This document shows, in pieces, positions 6,336-15,268 of a DNA stretch of 29,813 nucleotides. Below the pieces are notes generated by a model. That model searched no databases, was not told the origin of the DNA, and was given only the letters and a program-made list of their open reading frames with translations. The position numbers and the translations under genes were made by a program. The DNA comes from Lachnospiraceae bacterium (GTDB taxonomy: Bacteria; Bacillota_A; Clostridia; Lachnospirales; Lachnospiraceae), in assembly GCA_004556565.1 (NCBI GenBank), contig SFGN01000050.1, positions 1-29,813 on the forward strand, written 5' to 3'. How positions within the stretch are numbered: the first letter of the stretch is position 1; every line of letters starts with the position of its first letter.

Positions 6336-7632
6336 TCTCTTTGTTCCTTTCACTGTCAATAATTTCAATCATCTCCGCCGCTGCTTCCTCCCCGATATCC
6401 TGATTCAAAAAAAGAATGCCTTCCGCAGAGGCAGTGTCCTGATTCAAATGTATTTTAACATTATTTTCGTAGATGTGAATACCTTTTTCCTCTAATTCTT
6501 CCGAAAAACGCAAAAATTTTTCCGTAAGCTTCTGCCGTATCTGCTCATTCGTATATGTTTTTTTATTAATTGTATAAGATTTTTTACATTGATAGCCGTA
6601 AAAAAACGGCAGATAGAAATTTTCTCCGAGCTTCATCTGACGTTCATACGTGAACAGTTCATAATCATTTTTATTATCTGTAAAAAATCCGGCCGTGATA
6701 CGGTAATCTCCTATTGTCAGGAAAAAGCGGTACTGTTCTGTATTTTCTTCATAGTTCTTTTGGTCGTAGACAGTTGAAATGCTGTCCTGATAAACCATTT
6801 GAGTATCGGCAAGAATATCAGCCTCCGCCTTCCTGTACCGGTAATTAACGACCTCCCCGGAATCATTCAGCACTTCTACCCTTGCGGACACGAGCAGATC
6901 GCCTTTTTTTACAGAATCACCAACATGAACCTGCGGCACGCCGCTTCTTGTAATTATGGAAGTAATGATGCCATCCTCAGAGGCAATCAGATCAGTCGGG
7001 GTATCGTCAGCTTCCTCCGGCTGAACTACACCGGTCATATTTTCCTCTGTCACGCTATTTTCCGTTGTTTCTCCGGCAGATTTTTCTGTGACGATATCTT
7101 CATTTTCCTTTACCTGTATCAAAAGCCGCGAACCGTCGATGGATGCTGAAACCCATACGATATCATTGTATTCCTGACGGAGATCTTTTACGATCTGCTC
7201 ACAGTCAGCCTTGTCTTTTTTCATTCCCGGAGAGACACCTGCGGAATGCAGGAACTCATATAATGTTTCATCCGTCCGGAATTCATTTCCCACAAAATCA
7301 ATGTCCCAGATGCGCTCCGAATACCCATACAACAGAATGATAAAAAGTAACATCCCTGCAAAAAACACTTTTCGTTTACGATATCGATGCAGGAAAAAAG
7401 CAAGTCCATACCTGCCCGTAATCCTGAACTTTATACGGGTTTTCCTGATAATCGGGCGCAGTTTTCTGACATCAGCCAATGACATATACATGACATAGGA
7501 ATTTCCGCAGGGAATCAGGCCCCATATTCCAATATTATGATAACGGCACAGATTCAAAAACCGTTCTGTGCCGTATCCCTGTACGCAGATTTTTACATAA
7601 CCTTTAAAATAACGGATGATTGCCTGTATCAC
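6310..7632 (-). CDS. yqfD: sporulation protein YqfD
   Basis: This membrane-anchored sporulation protein is about 440 residues, close to the family's usual length. The N-terminal part has the YFKGYVKICVQGYGTERFLN opening typical of YqfD. A single hydrophobic segment (VFFAGMLLFIILLYGYSERI) is followed by a long extracytoplasmic region containing a POTRA-like stretch (VGNEFRTDETLYEFLHSAGV) and VRKGDLLVSA-like turns. I set the start at the GTG 7632, seven bases after GAGGAG; an ATG two codons upstream (7638) is only one to three bases from that site, and more distant ATGs lack a ribosome site. In Bacillus yqfD is expressed in the forespore/mother-cell programme, but its molecular role is not settled. 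It sits between yqfC and phoH as in most spore formers. Confidence 0.9.
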   Translation of the reverse strand: MIQAIIRYFKGYVKICVQGYGTERFLNLCRYHNIGIWGLIPCGNSYVMYMSLADVRKLRPIIRKTRIKFRITGRYGLAFFLHRYRKRKVFFAGMLLFIILLYGYSERIWDIDFVGNEFRTDETLYEFLHSAGVSPGMKKDKADCEQIVKDLRQEYNDIVWVSASIDGSRLLIQVKENEDIVTEKSAGETTENSVTEENMTGVVQPEEADDTPTDLIASEDGIITSIITRSGVPQVHVGDSVKKGDLLVSARVEVLNDSGEVVNYRYRKAEADILADTQMVYQDSISTVYDQKNYEENTEQYRFFLTIGDYRITAGFFTDNKNDYELFTYERQMKLGENFYLPFFYGYQCKKSYTINKKTYTNEQIRQKLTEKFLRFSEELEEKGIHIYENNVKIHLNQDTASAEGILFLNQDIGEEAAAEMIEIIDSERNKENESTGTDD

Positions 7633-7688
7633 AGTCATTCTCCTCAAATCATATAAAGTTTTTCTGTAACAAAAACCTTTCTTTATTT

Positions 7689-8027
7689 TTAACATTTACA
7701 GAATTCGATAGAACCTATATATCCGGTTATTTTCATCTCATCATTGGTATAGTATTCGATTGTCAGATGTTTGCCTGCAATACGGATCTGTTTTCCTTTT
7801 GCCTGAACGCGGATCAGACAGTCTGTGTATTCAATAATCCCGCGGTAATTTTCCACGCAGACTTCCGTATTTCCAAGGACGGTAATGACCGATGCACCAA
7901 GAACTACATCTTTCGGCATATTTGCAGCAGAAGCAAAAATGTCTTTCAGCCGTGCTGTTTCTTCTCTTCGATGTCCGTCGTGCCTCTCATGCACGCTGTC
8001 ATTTTCCAGGTTCATAGCAACAGCCAC
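7689..8027 (-). CDS. yqfC: sporulation protein YqfC (YabP/YqfC family)
   Basis: This is a 112-residue protein of the YabP/YqfC family. The conserved C-terminal half contains DVVLGASVITVLGNTEVCVE and the YRGIIEYTD motif, then a beta-rich end (IRIAGKHLTIEYYTNDEMKI). The GTG at 8027 is preceded by AAAGGG at a good distance; an ATG four codons later (8015) has no site. The family is limited to spore formers and is under sporulation sigma factor control in Bacillus; the exact function is unknown. The gap to yqfD is 56 bases, and the pair is a reliable marker that this organism belongs to a spore-forming lineage. Confidence 0.9.
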   Translation of the reverse strand: MAVAMNLENDSVHERHDGHRREETARLKDIFASAANMPKDVVLGASVITVLGNTEVCVENYRGIIEYTDCLIRVQAKGKQIRIAGKHLTIEYYTNDEMKITGYIGSIEFCKC

Positions 8028-8091
8028 ACATACCCTTTTATCAGCAATATATGCAGCAGGAACATGTCCTATGAAAAACAGTCCTGTTCTT

Positions 8092-9396
8092 TTAAAAAAT
8101 GATGTTTTTTATCAAATTTACCTGAGCCGGTCTCTCATCTGTGATCAGATAAGCTTTTCTGAGACGCTCTGCTGCTGCGGAAAACTTTTCTTCGTCATTT
8201 GCATGGATGACCGCAAGCGGCTCGCCTTCTCTGACGCAGTCTCCTCTCTTTTTCATAAGCACAATTCCTACGGTGAGGTCAATCTCACTTTCCTTAGTCT
8301 CTCTTCCGCCGCCAAGAAGAAGGGAAATCCTTCCTATTTCTTCAGTCATTATTTTTTCCACATAGCCACCTTTTATGGAGGATACTTCTCTGATAATGGA
8401 TGCTTTCGGCAGCAGTTCAGGATTTCGTGCCTCTTTATCTTGCCCGCCCTGTGCCTCGACAAATCGGCAGAACGTTTCAAAAGCACTTCCGTCAAAAAGT
8501 GCCGTTTCCAGCATTTTGCGTGCCTGTTCGGCTGTCTCGGCATGTTTTGCCATCAGAACCATATAAGTTCCCAGAGTCAGGACAAGTTCTTCCAGATCTT
8601 CCGGGCCTCTTCCTTTCAGTGTATCAATTGCCTCTTTTACTTCCAGAACATTTCCAACCGCATATCCAAGCGGTTGATCCATATCTGAAATTACCGCGGC
8701 CATTTTCTTTCCCGCAAGCTTGCCGATACCGACCATTTCCTGTGCCAGGTCTATTGCAGATGCCTCATCTTTCATAAATGCACCGTCTCCGGACTTCACA
8801 TCCAGGACAATTCCATCGGCACCGGATGCCAGCTTTTTGCTCATAATACTGCTGGCAATCAATGACATCTGGTCTACCGTCCCGGTCACATCCCGAAGCG
8901 CATATAATTTTTTATCCGCAGGAGCAAGGTTGGCCGTCTGCCCGGCGACAGCAATATGAATGTCGTTTACATTCCTGATAAACTGTTCTGTACTTAAGGA
9001 AGTGGAAAATCCGGTAAAGCTCTCCAGCTTATCAATTGTGCCGCCGGTATGTCCAAGGCCTCTGCCCGACATTTTTGCTACAGGCACTCCTAGGGACGCG
9101 ACCAGTGGTGCAAGTACGAGGGATGTTTTATCCCCTACGCCGCCGGTACTGTGCTTGTCTATTTTTATCCCCCTGATTTCGGACAGGTCGAGCCTGTCAC
9201 CGGAATCTGCCATAGATATTGTGAGATTTTTCGTTTCTTCCGTTGACATACCGTTAAAGCAGATTGCCATCAGCATGGCTGACATTTGATAATCTGGAAT
9301 CATTCCCTTCGTATATCCTGTAATCATCCATTCTATTTCCTCACAAGATAATTCCGCTCCCCGCTTCTTTTTCATAATCAAATCATACATGTTCAT
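8092..9396 (-). CDS. pyrimidine-nucleoside phosphorylase (thymidine phosphorylase family)
   Basis: This 434-residue enzyme cleaves uridine or thymidine with phosphate to give the base and (deoxy)ribose-1-phosphate in pyrimidine salvage. The signature KHSTGGVGDKTSL (81-93) binds phosphate, and SGRGLGHTGGTIDKLE (110-125) is the second family motif. The length and glycine-rich core fit the dimeric Pdp/DeoA family. The start is the ATG at 9396, with AAAGGGGG eight bases upstream; a second ATG two codons later is possible. Members of this family in Firmicutes are usually broad-specificity pyrimidine-nucleoside phosphorylases (pdp) rather than strict DeoA, but sequence alone does not settle it. It follows the AlkD-like gene by 33 bases. 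Confidence 0.93.
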   Translation of the reverse strand: MNMYDLIMKKKRGAELSCEEIEWMITGYTKGMIPDYQMSAMLMAICFNGMSTEETKNLTISMADSGDRLDLSEIRGIKIDKHSTGGVGDKTSLVLAPLVASLGVPVAKMSGRGLGHTGGTIDKLESFTGFSTSLSTEQFIRNVNDIHIAVAGQTANLAPADKKLYALRDVTGTVDQMSLIASSIMSKKLASGADGIVLDVKSGDGAFMKDEASAIDLAQEMVGIGKLAGKKMAAVISDMDQPLGYAVGNVLEVKEAIDTLKGRGPEDLEELVLTLGTYMVLMAKHAETAEQARKMLETALFDGSAFETFCRFVEAQGGQDKEARNPELLPKASIIREVSSIKGGYVEKIMTEEIGRISLLLGGGRETKESEIDLTVGIVLMKKRGDCVREGEPLAVIHANDEEKFSAAAERLRKAYLITDERPAQVNLIKNIIF

Positions 9397-9429
9397 ATCA
9401 AAACCCCCTTTCTTGACTGCTGACTGTAT

Positions 9430-10140
9430 TTACTTTATTTTCCGCTTCAGTTTTTTTAATTCTTCTTTCTGTTCTCTGCTTACGCGAAAAGATTCACATA
9501 TCTTCTGTATCATCTTATTATGCGTAAAATCATCAAGCCTGTTTTCCGTCACAAGTGCTGATGTTTTTCCGGAATATTTTATATAGCAGACTGATAAAGC
9601 CCATGCTGCCGCCATTTTTACATAATAGGCGTCATGCCTGATATCACTCAAAATCTGCAGCACATCATCAATATATGTGTCATTAATAAAATGTTCCAAA
9701 AGAGAAACGATTCCAAACCGCAATTCATACTCCTCCCTGCTGCTAAGATACTTTTGCAGGAATTCCCATGACTTCTCCTGTTCCTTTTTCATGAATTTGT
9801 AAGTATTGCAGCAGCAGTCGCAGATTGCCCAGTTACAGATTTTCGGGATGAAACCATTTAAATAACTAAAACGTTCCACAGGGGACATAGGAGTATAACC
9901 GATCACCAGGCCTTCTATCATAATTTCTTCATGAAAGGCATGCTCTTTGGTGATTCCCTCTTTTGCTGTTTCCAGAAATTCTTTTCCTTCTTTTATTGCA
10001 ATTGATTTTGCGATTTTTCGGATTTCCGGCATCCTCACCCCTAAGATACGCTCTGTTCCGGGAAGAAGTCCTTTGTGAAAGTTTCTGTATTGTTCATCAG
10101 CTTTTTCTTCTATTACAGTACGCAATTCTTCTAAAGTCAT
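9430..10140 (-). CDS. AlkD-like DNA alkylation repair protein
   Basis: This is a 236-residue all-helical HEAT-like repeat protein of the DNA alkylation repair (AlkD) family. The N-terminal pattern LPGTERILGVRMPEIRKIAK (about 41-60) and the central NWAICDCCCNTYKFM segment (about 117-131) are characteristic. AlkD members are DNA glycosylases that excise bulky or cationic N-alkylated bases. The ATG at 10140 has GGAGGAG seven bases upstream; the frame extends 15 codons further into non-coding DNA. Many members of this subfamily in Firmicutes lack biochemical data, so the enzymatic role is family-based. Confidence 0.85.
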   Translation of the reverse strand: MTLEELRTVIEEKADEQYRNFHKGLLPGTERILGVRMPEIRKIAKSIAIKEGKEFLETAKEGITKEHAFHEEIMIEGLVIGYTPMSPVERFSYLNGFIPKICNWAICDCCCNTYKFMKKEQEKSWEFLQKYLSSREEYELRFGIVSLLEHFINDTYIDDVLQILSDIRHDAYYVKMAAAWALSVCYIKYSGKTSALVTENRLDDFTHNKMIQKICESFRVSREQKEELKKLKRKIK

Positions 10141-10272
10141 ATGTTCTCTCCTCCAAGCCACAATACAAAAGTGGGGACAGACCACTAAGGCATGCCCCCG
10201 TATTTCATTTTATTTCAGATATTTTCGAACTTGTCTGACTGATACTGTACGTACAAGAACTTCCGGCATAGT

Positions 10273-10479
10273 CTACTTCTCTGAAAATGATACATATCTG
10301 CTGATTATTGTAGCGCACTCAGCACGATTCGTGTTGCCCTGCGGCATCAACTCTTTTGTCGTCCCGTCACCTTTAATGATTTCTTCTGCGGTACACCATT
10401 CCATTGCGTCCGCTGCATATCCGCTTACCTTATAATAATCTGGGAACTCAGCCAGATCTTTCGTGTTACTTACATCCAT
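10273..10479 (-). pseudogene. third SLH repeat, out of frame with the GH29 gene
   Basis: This stretch encodes a complete SLH motif: DLAEFPDYYKVSGYAADAME, then IIKGDGTTKELMPQGNTNRAE and ATIISRYVSF. It is the natural continuation of the GH29 protein, which ends in this frame's neighbour with YRYNIK. The homologous position in the 1849-residue SLH protein reads through as YRYTKSKGIDV, so here KGMDV is expected. The break sits at about 10479-10486, around AAAGGAATGG; adding one base there would join the two frames. It has no plausible start site of its own. Causes could be a real mutation or a sequencing/assembly error. Confidence 0.75.
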
Positions 10480-13400
10480 TCCTTTATATTATATCGATAC
10501 ATCATAACTGCCATCTGCTCACGTGTAATCTTTTCAGCAGGCCTGAATGTATTTGTGTCCGTGAATCCCGTAACAATTCCGTTCGCTTCTGCCCAGGTTA
10601 CTGCAGCTGAATAGAACTGTCCTGCCGGAACATCCGGGAATTTCTGGGTAAAGGTTACTTCAGGACTTCCTTCCATACGGTACAGAATTACAGCGAACTG
10701 AGCTCTTACAAGATTTTCTGTCGGCCCAAAAACTGTAGTGTCCAGTCCCGTCATCAGACCCCTGAAATAGGTATCTGCCACATATGGATAGAACCAGTCG
10801 TTTTCTTTCACATCTAAATAGGGAAGTTCCGGATCATCAGTCGGCTGCGGCGGTTCCTGTTTTTCCTCCAATGCATTCTGCTTTTCTGTCAGTGAAGAAA
10901 GTGCTGAATCAACTTGCTCCTGTGTAGCATTGTCATTATCACGGACTACTTTTGCTGCTTCTAACGCTTCTTTGAAAAGAGTCCATGTTTCGGAAGTGTA
11001 ATCCTCTTCTGCAAGTTTTTCCGCCTCTTCCACTTTTGCACGAAGTGCTGACTTATCAACTACAACCGGCTCAGGAGCCGCTTTTGTCAATTCAATCTCA
11101 AACTTATCAAGCTGAGGAGCATTATACTGAGGTGCTGTAAATGTTAAGACACCTGCTCCTGCTTCTGTTACTTCAAATGTCATCGTTGCAGTATGCGTTG
11201 CTCCTGCACTGTCACTTGCGCCAATGTTTAATGCTGATCCGCTTGTAATTTTTCCGTCTTTTTCTTCCCATGTAAGTCCATTCTTCGTATCGCCGCTGCG
11301 AAGCGTCAGTGTTACGGTATATGTTCCTGCTTTTTCAGCGTTATAATACAAAATAGCTGTATCACCTGTATTCATTGCATTGACAAACTTACCATTGCTT
11401 GCCCATGCGGATTCCGTAATCTGCATCGGCCACGCTTCATTTGTCCCGGTATTGTTCAGAACCATATACTCTGCCTCCAAAGTAGCGGATGTACCTTCCA
11501 CTGACGGGAATGCAAACGGTTTCTGAGCCGAATAGTGGAAATTATCCGGGTCTTCCGGAATACTCTCTGTGTCAATAATTGTCACACGTGCTTTAGAATT
11601 CATTCCAAGGATTAAATCCTCATTATCGGACGTAACTTCAATTGTAAAATATCTGTCACCGGTCTGATTTGTATTTCTCCTTGTGATTACAGGAACTGTC
11701 TTTTCAGTCTCACCTTCTGCAAATGTAACTGTTACAATATTTTCGGTATCATAATCATCCTGAATGGCGCTTCCCGGATTTGGGGAAACAGTAACGCTGA
11801 CGCTTCCAATTGTGCCGCCGGTACGAATCAGCTTCACATTCATGGTAGAATCTTCGTTCATAGTGTACTGAGAATTTTCCAGTCCAATCATTCCAAGCCC
11901 GCCGTTATTAATTACATATGCTGCTTCCAGACCGATTGCCTTACCGGACTGTGTAGCAACGAGCTTCAACGTATGATTTCCGTCTGTAAGAGTATCTGAT
12001 TCATAAAGAATCTGACTCAGTGCACGGGCACTTCCGTTTGTATTGATAGATGCAACCTTATTATTATCAATATAAATATCTGCCGTACCGTGGTTCGGAT
12101 CAATTGTCCCTATCATATATACCTTTGTTCCTGTAAATGAAAGGGTCGTACTGATTGAACCGTCCGGATTACCATTGCTCCACTTATTCGTACCGTTTAC
12201 AAATTGAGCACCTGTTTCCCCTGTCCAACTTCCGGCAAATGAAAATGCAGAGTCAGTTATATCAATAACATCCATTCCCTCCGGAGCTGCGGATGCAAGC
12301 TCAAATCCCTCGCTTGCCTTGTAAACCCCGACTGCGCTTAGCATCGGCACATTCGGAGTCGAGATCACATCGGATGACGTACTGACTGTAATCTTAACTG
12401 CGTCTGCTTTTACAGGAGATTTCCTGCAAAGGCGTTTTGATCCTATGGTCGTTCCCTCGTCAAAGGTCTTCCAGCTGTCGCTGTCACCGTTGCGGTATTC
12501 TACCTTAAAGCTGGTGATCCTCTGTCCGAACTGAATTGCCTCTTCGATGGAAACTACATCAAATGTCTTTGTCTCCCCGAGCTTGATAATCAGACTGCCT
12601 TCTGTAGTGCCGTCATTTGTCGTCCAGTATGTATCATCATTTCCGTCAATAACATTTGACTGCTTATATACAATGTCATTACCTCTGACTTCAGACGCAA
12701 GTATCTCACCGTTTTCTGCCAGATTTGTTCTGAAAGTTTCACTGATTTCATTACCGAATTCCGTTACCCGGTTCAGGATTGCCTGATCTACGTTTCCCTG
12801 ATTATTCGGAGGAACATTCAGCAGAAATGTACTATTATGACCTACTGAACCAAAATACATATTTCCCAGATCTGAAATAGTCTTTGGAGTGCATTTGCTC
12901 GTACCCCAGAACCATCCGGATGTAATTCTTGCGTCACATTCCGGAACTGTCCACTGATTACCGTCTTCAAAACCGATATAATAAGCACCCGATTGGTTGC
13001 TGTCAATAGTATTGGCAGTTTTATTTACTTTAGATTTAGCCCATGTCTCTTCGTTGGCATAACCATTTTCATTTCCAATCCAGCGCACCGTCGTATAGGC
13101 TTGTGCCCCAAACAGCATACAGTCTGCATCGTATCCGGCAGCTTTTCCCTCGTTATTCTGAATTGTCGTAAACCATCTCTCAAAATCATATTCCTGTGCG
13201 TTTGCACCGCTTCCCTTTGCTCCGTCCATCCATACTTCCGTAAAATGACCCTTGTTGCCATATTTGTCATTTCCAAGGATTTCCTGAAGCTGATTATTAT
13301 AATAGTCATTATAATCAAGAGCATCGTTCGCTGCATCTGTTGCATTTCCGTTTTCATCATAATATCCGTAGCTCGGTTCATGAATATCCCACGGTGAAAG

Positions 13401-13934
13401 GTAAAGCCCCATGTCCATATCATATTTTGAACAAGCTGCTGAAATCTCTGCCAGAATGTCACTGTTGCCTTTCGCATCCTGGTAACCCGATGCTGCCACG
13501 TCATATTCTGTGTAGGCACTGTCCCAGATACAGAAGCCATCATGATGCTTTGCGGTGACGATTATTTTCTTAAATCCTGCCGCTTTAAGTGAAGAAACAA
13601 GAGTATCCTCGTCAAAATCCTGTCTCAAGGTAAAAATCTGGGACGGTGATGAATTCCCGTAGTTTTCTCCCCATTCAACTTCGTTAAATGTGTTCGGACC
13701 AAAATGGCAGAAAGCAGCCAATTCTTCTTTCTGATATTGGTACTGATTTGAATCCGGCACTACCTCATCAGCTGTTGGTGCAGCAGTACCCTTGTCGCTA
13801 AGAGCTGCTTCCTGCACATACCCTTCGTCAGCAGCATCTGATGTGATACCGATTCCCATCGGAACTGCCGTAACTGACAGTATTCCGGCTAAAGCCGCTG
13901 CTATTCCCTTTCGTAAAATCCTTTCTTTTTTCAA
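10470..13934 (-). CDS. secreted multidomain alpha-L-fucosidase (GH29) with SLH anchor
   Basis: This 1154-residue protein has a signal peptide (1-35, ending around SDAADE), a GH29 catalytic domain (about 60-400), an F5/8-type C (CBM32-like) domain (405-545), a galactose-binding-like domain (556-676), a Calx-beta repeat (680-790), a CBM6/35-like domain (815-950), a FIVAR helical repeat (958-1022) and two SLH repeats (1038-1145). The GH29 motifs include AKHHDGF (128-134) and the likely nucleophile D237 in EVWMDGA. The enzyme removes alpha-linked fucose from host-type glycans at the cell surface; the fold suggests the alpha-1,3/1,4-type subfamily, which is tentative. The start is a TTG with AGGAGG nine bases upstream. 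The frame closes early, leaving the third SLH repeat out of frame (10273-10479), which may weaken wall attachment. Confidence 0.88.
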   Translation of the reverse strand: MKKERILRKGIAAALAGILSVTAVPMGIGITSDAADEGYVQEAALSDKGTAAPTADEVVPDSNQYQYQKEELAAFCHFGPNTFNEVEWGENYGNSSPSQIFTLRQDFDEDTLVSSLKAAGFKKIIVTAKHHDGFCIWDSAYTEYDVAASGYQDAKGNSDILAEISAACSKYDMDMGLYLSPWDIHEPSYGYYDENGNATDAANDALDYNDYYNNQLQEILGNDKYGNKGHFTEVWMDGAKGSGANAQEYDFERWFTTIQNNEGKAAGYDADCMLFGAQAYTTVRWIGNENGYANEETWAKSKVNKTANTIDSNQSGAYYIGFEDGNQWTVPECDARITSGWFWGTSKCTPKTISDLGNMYFGSVGHNSTFLLNVPPNNQGNVDQAILNRVTEFGNEISETFRTNLAENGEILASEVRGNDIVYKQSNVIDGNDDTYWTTNDGTTEGSLIIKLGETKTFDVVSIEEAIQFGQRITSFKVEYRNGDSDSWKTFDEGTTIGSKRLCRKSPVKADAVKITVSTSSDVISTPNVPMLSAVGVYKASEGFELASAAPEGMDVIDITDSAFSFAGSWTGETGAQFVNGTNKWSNGNPDGSISTTLSFTGTKVYMIGTIDPNHGTADIYIDNNKVASINTNGSARALSQILYESDTLTDGNHTLKLVATQSGKAIGLEAAYVINNGGLGMIGLENSQYTMNEDSTMNVKLIRTGGTIGSVSVTVSPNPGSAIQDDYDTENIVTVTFAEGETEKTVPVITRRNTNQTGDRYFTIEVTSDNEDLILGMNSKARVTIIDTESIPEDPDNFHYSAQKPFAFPSVEGTSATLEAEYMVLNNTGTNEAWPMQITESAWASNGKFVNAMNTGDTAILYYNAEKAGTYTVTLTLRSGDTKNGLTWEEKDGKITSGSALNIGASDSAGATHTATMTFEVTEAGAGVLTFTAPQYNAPQLDKFEIELTKAAPEPVVVDKSALRAKVEEAEKLAEEDYTSETWTLFKEALEAAKVVRDNDNATQEQVDSALSSLTEKQNALEEKQEPPQPTDDPELPYLDVKENDWFYPYVADTYFRGLMTGLDTTVFGPTENLVRAQFAVILYRMEGSPEVTFTQKFPDVPAGQFYSAAVTWAEANGIVTGFTDTNTFRPAEKITREQMAVMMYRYNIKEWM

Positions 13935-13973
13935 TAGCTTAATCCTCCTTCTCTTTTAACAATATTTGGAGAA

Positions 13974-14124
13974 ATTATAACATATTTTCCAATATCATGC
14001 TTTGATTTTGATTTATTTTATTATTTTTTAACATTTTATCAATTTTGAAACCATTGAAAACTTTTACTTTTTTTCGTGATTTAAAATAAAAACCAGAGCG
14101 ATTTTAACCATTCAACGCGTTAAA
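13974..14124. promoter_or_regulatory. promoter of the GH29 gene and a LacI-type palindrome
   Basis: On the minus strand an extended -10, TGTTATAAT (TATAAT at 13974-13979), lies about 40 bases upstream of the GH29 start; there is no good -35. The rest of this 304-base divergent gap is very AT-rich. At 14111-14124 TTCAACGCGTTAAA is a near-palindrome (12 of 14 positions) with the central CG typical of LacI-family operators. It lies between the two divergent genes and could serve either or both. The regulator is not in the window. Confidence 0.45.
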
Positions 14125-14151
14125 GTCCTAAAATTTCGTTAATTTTAGTTC

Positions 14152-14180
14152 TGTACAGCTAACCCGGAATCCATTATAAT
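14152..14180 (+). promoter_or_regulatory. promoter of the aldolase-like gene
   Basis: TGTACA (14152-14157) and TATAAT (14175-14180) are spaced by 17 bases. The -10 is consensus and the -35 matches four of six positions. Transcription would start near 14187, at the edge of the leader hairpin. Confidence 0.55.
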
Positions 14181-14183
14181 GTA

Positions 14184-14217
14184 GAAGATTCTTCTCTGCG
14201 GGAGGAATTGAATCTTC
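14184..14217 (+). promoter_or_regulatory. leader hairpin ahead of the aldolase-like gene
   Basis: GAAGATTC (14184-14191) pairs perfectly with GAATCTTC (14210-14217), and the enclosed bases include a GGAGGAA. The gene's own ribosome site AAGGAGA lies just downstream. The hairpin could affect mRNA stability or translation; no known riboswitch is recognised. Confidence 0.4.
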
Positions 14218-14238
14218 AAGAACAAGGAGAGACATACG

Positions 14239-15213
14239 ATGAAAGAAATATCAAAACTGATGGGTTACCGCTCTGACATCCGGGTAGTAGATGCGACTTT
14301 ACGTGACGGAGGACTGGTAAACAACTTTTATTTTACTGATGATTTTGTCAGAGATTTATATCTTGCTAATATAAGAGCCGGCGTTGATTATATGGAAGTG
14401 GGTTATAAGGCCTCCAGAGAAATGTTCGACGAGAACAAATTCGGAAAGTGGAAATTCTGCAAAGAGGATGACCTAAGAGCAATGTTCGGGGATAATAATA
14501 CAGAACTGAAGCTCGGAGTAATGGCAGATGTCGGAAGATGTGATTATAAGAATGATATCCTGCCGAAGTCTGAGAGTGTCCTTGATCTTATCCGTGTTGC
14601 CACTTACCTTAACACGATTCCGTCTGCAGTAGACATGATCGAGAACGCTTCCGCAAAAGGTTATGAAGTCACATGTAATATCATGGCAATTTCTAACAAT
14701 CATGGCAATGACCTTGAAGTAGCTCTTGACATTCTCGGGAAAACGCCTGTTGACGTATTGTATATCGTAGACAGTTTCGGTGCACTGTATCCGGAACAGA
14801 TTCAGCGACTTGCAGACACATTCATGAATTTTGCAACGAAATATAATAAGAAGATAGGCATTCACGCACACAATAATCAGCAGCTTGCTTTTGCCAATAC
14901 CATCGAAGCTGTCGGTGACGGTGTTGACTGGCTCGATGGCACCTATGCGGCTATGGGACGCGGCGCAGGGAACTGTGCAATGGAACTTCTGCTCGGATTC
15001 CTCCGCAACCCGAAATACAACCTCTACCCGGTTCTTCAGTTTGTAGAAAAGCATATGAAGAAACTGCAGAAGGAAGGCGTTGTATGGGGCTATGATCTTC
15101 AATACCTTATGACCGGCCTTCTGAACCAGCATCCGAGAAGTGCCATTGATTTCACAAACAAAGGCCGTGAAGATTATGTTGAGTTCTATAAAGAAATCGT
15201 TGCCCAGGATTAA
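14239..15213 (+). CDS. DRE-TIM aldolase-like protein (HMGL-like)
   Basis: This is a 324-residue TIM-barrel protein of the DRE-TIM metallolyase family, related to 4-hydroxy-2-oxovalerate aldolase. The catalytic and metal-binding elements are visible: DATLRDGG (18-25) with the R-D pair, the metal ligands in HAHNN (209-213), and the GRGAGN loop (240-245). It lacks the C-terminal communication domain of MhpE-type enzymes. Family members cleave or form C-C bonds between a pyruvate-type enolate and an aldehyde or acyl group; the actual substrate is unknown. It has its own promoter and leader hairpin and is divergent from the GH29 gene. Relatives occur in polysaccharide biosynthesis loci, but no such genes flank this one. 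AAGGAGA precedes the ATG by about 8 bases. Confidence 0.8.
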   Translation: MKEISKLMGYRSDIRVVDATLRDGGLVNNFYFTDDFVRDLYLANIRAGVDYMEVGYKASREMFDENKFGKWKFCKEDDLRAMFGDNNTELKLGVMADVGRCDYKNDILPKSESVLDLIRVATYLNTIPSAVDMIENASAKGYEVTCNIMAISNNHGNDLEVALDILGKTPVDVLYIVDSFGALYPEQIQRLADTFMNFATKYNKKIGIHAHNNQQLAFANTIEAVGDGVDWLDGTYAAMGRGAGNCAMELLLGFLRNPKYNLYPVLQFVEKHMKKLQKEGVVWGYDLQYLMTGLLNQHPRSAIDFTNKGREDYVEFYKEIVAQD

Positions 15214-15224
15214 AATACTAACGT

Positions 15225-15246
15225 GCCGGGCAAACAGATTCCCGGC
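15225..15246. terminator. GC-rich hairpin after the aldolase-like gene
   Basis: GCCGGG (15225-15230) pairs with CCCGGC (15241-15246) around a 10-base loop. There is no T-run directly after; it stands just ahead of the stronger hairpin at 15269-15307. Confidence 0.4.
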
Positions 15247-15268
15247 CGGAATGTTTTGCAGCAGAAAG

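Noticed and set aside
8028..8091. Possible terminator AACAG/CTGTT after the phosphorylase gene
   Set aside because: The stem is five bases with a two-base loop, not a realistic hairpin, despite the T-run that follows.
7885..8688. 267-codon plus-strand open frame over yqfC and the phosphorylase gene
   Set aside because: It is a shadow of two well supported minus-strand genes, rich in Ser, Cys and Phe.
10210..10269. 19-codon frame MPEVLVRTVSVRQVRKYLK between the SLH fragment and the AlkD-like gene
   Set aside because: Its composition is protein-like, but it has no clear ribosome site and no known family; it could be a remnant, and support is too thin to call a gene.
10476..10490. Programmed -1 frameshift joining the third SLH repeat
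   Set aside because: No canonical X-XXY-YYZ slippery heptamer is present at AAAGGAATGG, and no clear downstream stimulator was seen; mutation or sequence error is simpler.
13025..13543. 172-codon open frame inside the GH29 gene on the same strand
   Set aside because: It is a shifted frame of the catalytic domain, with skewed composition rich in Met, Arg and Thr, and no ribosome site; the GH29 reading has clear domain matches.
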